From the NCBI GenBank assembly GCA_021154945.1, contig JAJNQF010000240.1, positions 1 to 7,453 of the forward strand: 7,453 nt of DNA. Reading direction: 5' to 3'. This DNA is from Sphingomonas sp. (GTDB lineage: Bacteria; Pseudomonadota; Alphaproteobacteria; Sphingomonadales; Sphingomonadaceae). Shown one piece after another: positions 5,557-7,453 of this stretch (position 1 is the stretch's first letter; every line of letters begins with the position of its first letter). Both the position numbers and the translations under genes were made by a program. The notes under the pieces were generated by a model that was given only the letters and a program-made list of their open reading frames with translations, searched no databases and was not told the origin of the DNA.

Positions 5557-6735
5557 ATGCGTTCAGCCGTCATCGTCTCCACCGCCCGCACCCCCATCGG
5601 TCGCGCCTATCGCGGCGGCTTCAACAACACCCCGGCGCCGACATTGGCGTCGCATTCGATCAAGGCCGCGGTCGAGCGTGCCGGCATCGACGGCGCCGAA
5701 GTCGACGACGTCGTCTTCGGTTGCGCGCTCCAGCAGGGCCACCAGGCCGGCAACATCGCCCGCACGTCCTTGCTGCGCGCCGGGCTCCCGGTCACCGTCT
5801 CGGGCATGTCGGTCGACCGCCAGTGCGCGTCGGGCCTGATGGCCATCGCCACCGCCACCAAGCAGATCATCACCGACAATATGGACATCACGATCGGCGG
5901 CGGTGTCGAGAGCATCAGCCTCGTCCAGACCCCGCAGATGCGCGTCGCCCCCGATCCCCAGCTGATCGCGATGCACAAGGACGTCTACATGCCGATGCTG
6001 CAGACCGCCGAGGTCGTCGCCAAGCGCTACGGCATCAGCCGCGACGCGATGGACGCCTACGCGCTTCAGTCGCAGCAGCGCACCGCCGCCGCGCAGGCCG
6101 CAGGCTATTTCGACGCGGAGATCATCCCCGTCGACGCCAACATGGCCATCGTCAACAAGGAGACGAAGGAGGTCACGTACAAGGACGTGACCATCACCAA
6201 GGACGAGGGCAACCGGGCCGACACCACGCTGGAAGGTCTCCAGTCGCTGAAACCCGTGATGGGCCCCGACTTCACGATCACCGCCGGCAACGCCTCGCAG
6301 CTCTCCGACGGCTCGTCGTCATCGGTACTGATGGAGGAGAAGATCGCCTCGCAGCGTGGTCTCCAGCCGCTCGGTCGCTATGTCGGCATGGCGGTCGGCG
6401 GCACCGAGCCCGACGAGATGGGCATCGGGCCTGTGGTAGCGATCCCCAAGCTGCTAAAGCGCTTCGGCCTGAAGATGGACGATATCGGCCTGTGGGAACT
6501 GAACGAGGCGTTCGCGGTGCAGGTCCTGTACTGCCGCGACACGCTCGGCATTCCCGACGAGCGGCTCAACGTCAGCGGCGGCGCCATCTCGATCGGCCAT
6601 CCCTACGGCATGACCGGCGCCCGCGCGACCGGCCACGCGCTGATCGAAGGAAAGCGTCGCGGCGCCAAGTATGTCGTGGTGACGATGTGCGTCGGCGGCG
6701 GCATGGGTGCAGCCGGGTTGTTCGAGGTCCTGTGA
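5557..6735 (+). CDS. Thiolase (acetyl-CoA C-acyltransferase)
   Basis: This 392-residue enzyme catalyses thiolytic cleavage of 3-ketoacyl-CoA to acetyl-CoA and a shortened acyl-CoA, or the reverse condensation. The ATG at 5557 has AGAGGA six bases upstream. Seen: N-terminal RTPIGRAYRGGF, the nucleophilic cysteine in DRQCASGL (C90), GGGVESIS at 113-120, NEAFA with Asn316, GGAISIGHPYGMTGAR with catalytic His348, and the second catalytic cysteine in CVGGGMG (C378). Length and residue spacing match the classical biosynthetic/degradative thiolases nearly exactly (Zoogloea thiolase C89, N316, H348, C378). Genome context with a MaoC hydratase suggests a degradative acyl-CoA route rather than polyhydroxybutyrate synthesis, but a reductase or dehydrogenase partner is not in the window. 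A palindrome covers its stop codon and a stem-loop lies 64 bases downstream. Confidence 0.95.
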   Translation: MRSAVIVSTARTPIGRAYRGGFNNTPAPTLASHSIKAAVERAGIDGAEVDDVVFGCALQQGHQAGNIARTSLLRAGLPVTVSGMSVDRQCASGLMAIATATKQIITDNMDITIGGGVESISLVQTPQMRVAPDPQLIAMHKDVYMPMLQTAEVVAKRYGISRDAMDAYALQSQQRTAAAQAAGYFDAEIIPVDANMAIVNKETKEVTYKDVTITKDEGNRADTTLEGLQSLKPVMGPDFTITAGNASQLSDGSSSSVLMEEKIASQRGLQPLGRYVGMAVGGTEPDEMGIGPVVAIPKLLKRFGLKMDDIGLWELNEAFAVQVLYCRDTLGIPDERLNVSGGAISIGHPYGMTGARATGHALIEGKRRGAKYVVVTMCVGGGMGAAGLFEVL

Positions 6736-6746
6736 CCTTGCAAGGT
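6735..6746. repeat. 12-base perfect palindrome at the thiolase stop codon
   Basis: ACCTTGCAAGGT begins at the last base of the thiolase TGA. A 6-bp self-complementary site could be a short operator or chance; it has no loop, so it is unlikely to form an RNA hairpin. Confidence 0.45.
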
Positions 6747-6763
6747 ATCCGCCGAAGGGATAT

Positions 6764-6784
6764 TTAGAGATCGGCGAAGGACAT
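6764..6784 (-). pseudogene. Truncated copy of the small-peptide start region (six codons)
   Basis: On the - strand, AAGG, five bases, then ATG 6784 begins a frame MSFADL that ends at TAA 6766-6764. It lies inside the 31-base segment (6768-6798) that repeats the ribosome binding site and start of the intact 30-residue gene at 6967 (MSLTDL...). The differences in the codons are TCC/TCT, TTC/CTC, GCC/ACC and CTC/CTG, with Asp GAT kept. After the stop no similarity to the membrane segment remains. It is either a decayed duplicate or a duplicated leader. Confidence 0.4.
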
Positions 6785-6798
6785 TCTCGCCTTTCTGG

Positions 6799-6828
6799 GA
6801 GCCTCGACCGTTGCAGCGGTCGGGGCTC
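6799..6828 (+). terminator. Probable terminator-like stem-loop downstream of the thiolase gene
   Basis: A 12-bp stem (GAGCCTCGACCG with CGGTCGGGGCTC, one U-G wobble in the + RNA) encloses a TTGCAG loop. It is followed by TAATACGTTT, a poor U-tract. On the - strand the wobble becomes an A-C mismatch, so + strand RNA is the better reading. It most likely ends the hydratase-thiolase transcript. Confidence 0.6.
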
Positions 6829-6838
6829 TAATACGTTT

Positions 6839-6864
6839 GGGGCTTGGCTTGCAGGCCAAACCCC
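6839..6864 (-). other. Stem-loop downstream of the small membrane peptide
   Basis: On the - strand the arms GGGGTTTGGC and GCCAAGCCCC form a 10-bp stem with one U-G pair and loop CTGCAA; on the + strand the same position is a C-A mismatch, so - strand RNA is the better reading. It starts 11 bases past the stop codon of the 30-residue gene and may mark or stabilise its 3' end. No U-tract follows. Confidence 0.5.
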
Positions 6865-6874
6865 GCCCGTGTGC

Positions 6875-6967
6875 TTATCCTCGACGTGCAACTTCGATGA
6901 TCTTCACGACCAAGGTCGCGAAGGCAAAGAGCACGCCTAGTATCAGACACAGATCGGTGAGAGACAT
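6875..6967 (-). CDS. Small single-span membrane peptide, 30 residues, unknown function
   Basis: I do not recognise this gene. The frame begins at ATG 6967 with AAGGA six bases upstream (6978-6974), an ideal ribosome binding site, and ends at TAA 6877-6875. The peptide starts MSLTDLCLILGVLF, continues hydrophobic to VVKII (about residues 6-24), and ends EVARRG. Hence it has a short N-terminal head, one membrane helix and a positively charged tail, which would be expected to stay in the cytoplasm. This layout is shared by type I toxin peptides, holin-like peptides and small regulators of membrane complexes. Support for a real gene: the ribosome binding site, the membrane-peptide composition unlike shadow frames, a stem-loop just after the stop, and a partial duplicate of its start at 6784. 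It lies divergently from the stress-protein gene, 151 bases away. Confidence 0.6.
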   Translation of the reverse strand: MSLTDLCLILGVLFAFATLVVKIIEVARRG

Positions 6968-7118
6968 TCTCGATCCTTTCTGGTCGACAGCTGAACTGCT
7001 GCCGTCAGCACCATGACGTGCAACTCGCGCTTTCACCAAGCGACATCGTATGCACTCGCGCAACCAACCTCCGCCCCGCCCGTTCTCAGTGGCAATCCAA
7101 GCCCATAGGAGAATGACG

Positions 7119-7453
7119 ATGGCCGACAAGGATACCCCACAGGAAGTCGCAGCGAAGTTCATCGACAAGCTGAAGGCCAGCCCGTTCGTCATGATCGGCC
7201 TGCATGATGGCCAGCATTCCGAACCGATGACCGCGCAGATCGACGACGATCAGCCCAACACGCTGTTCTTCTTCGCCGGTCGTGACAACCGCATAGCCAA
7301 GGGCGGCGCGGCGATGGCGCAGTTCGTCGGCAAGGGGCATGATTTCTTTGCGTGCATGGCCGGCACGGTCTCGCAGATGAACGATCGTACGCAGATCGAC
7401 AAGCTGTGGAACAACCAGGTCGAGGCCTGGTTTCCGGGCGGTAAGGAAGACCC
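7119..7453 (+). CDS. General stress protein 26 / pyridoxamine-phosphate-oxidase-like protein, N-terminal part
   Basis: This flavin-binding-fold (split beta-barrel) protein resembles the general stress protein 26 family; members bind FMN or FAD and are often stress-induced, but a catalysed reaction is rarely known. 111 codons are visible and the 3' end lies outside the window. Seen: an N-terminal helix (QEVAAKFIDKLKASPFVMIG), the first barrel strands with SEPMTAQID, NTLFFFAGRDNRIAK, DFFACMAGTVSQMND, and IDKLWNNQVEAWFPGGKEDP, the most typical motif of the group. I chose ATG 7119 because AGGAGA at 7107-7112 is six bases upstream; the in-frame ATG at 7113 touches that site. It is transcribed away from the small membrane peptide gene. 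Confidence 0.88.
   Translation, partial: MADKDTPQEVAAKFIDKLKASPFVMIGLHDGQHSEPMTAQIDDDQPNTLFFFAGRDNRIAKGGAAMAQFVGKGHDFFACMAGTVSQMNDRTQIDKLWNNQVEAWFPGGKED

Larger units (their letters stand above)
6768..6983. repeat. Imperfect direct repeat pair (6768-6798 and 6951-6983)
   Basis: Both copies read AGATCGG(C/T)GA.. GGACATTCTCG or GAGACATTCTCG, then CCTTTCTGG. With one 2-base gap, 28 of 31 aligned bases agree. The copies start 183 bases apart. On the - strand the repeat is a Shine-Dalgarno sequence, start codon and five to six codons. The 2-base gap falls in the spacer between the Shine-Dalgarno sequence and ATG. Confidence 0.75.

Noticed and set aside
6707..6940. 77-codon + strand frame running out of the thiolase end through the intergenic region
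   Set aside because: It overlaps the thiolase, has no ribosome binding site, and crosses both stem-loops; no domain is visible.
6943..7014. A 23-codon - strand frame (MVLTAAVQLST...) overlapping the start of the small membrane peptide out of phase, mok/hok-like in layout
   Set aside because: No ribosome binding site precedes its ATG, and a frame this short is expected by chance.

Overview
The window is GC-rich DNA from an alphaproteobacterium, most likely a sphingomonad (Sphingomonas or a close relative). This rests on codon use, on the type of the proteins, and on short GC-rich palindromes of the CTCCCGC-GAAG-GCGGGAG, CCCCGGC-GAAG-GCCGGGG and CCCCTCCCGC-TT-GCGGGAGGGG kinds, which I associate with sphingomonad genomes. 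The genus is an inference; no rRNA or marker gene is present.

Layout: (1) 1-355, + strand, the C-terminal end of a type IB DNA topoisomerase, followed 11 bases later by (2) 367-1542, + strand, an MscS-family mechanosensitive channel. (3) 1543-1902 is a convergent intergenic region filled with two pairs of REP-like hairpins. (4) 4867-1903, - strand, is proline catabolism gene putA, but broken into two overlapping reading frames: the proline dehydrogenase half (4867-3197) and the P5C/aldehyde dehydrogenase half (3333-1903). A 26-base imperfect palindrome (3266-3291) of the same family as an intergenic repeat elsewhere in the window sits exactly at the domain junction, and the usual linker between the domains seems to be largely missing. 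(5) 4868-4964 is a divergent control region. (6) 4965-5423, + strand, is a MaoC-type hydratase, and (7) 5557-6735, + strand, a thiolase; they probably form one acyl-CoA degradation transcript, separated by a roughly 110-base inverted-repeat element. (8) 6736-7118 holds a palindrome over the thiolase stop codon, two stem-loops with identical loops, a 30-residue single-span membrane peptide on the - strand (6967-6875), and a second copy of that peptide's ribosome binding site and start region that runs into a stop after six codons. (9) 7119-7453, + strand, is the N-terminal part of a general stress protein 26 / pyridoxamine-phosphate-oxidase-like protein, cut by the window end.

Metabolically, PutA would convert proline to glutamate, while the divergent hydratase and thiolase act on acyl-CoA esters; the sequence shows no direct link between them beyond the shared upstream region. 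The two places most worth attention are the palindrome-split putA and the small membrane peptide with its duplicated leader. The latter has the general look of a type I toxin-like or other small-membrane-protein locus, but no function can be assigned from sequence alone.
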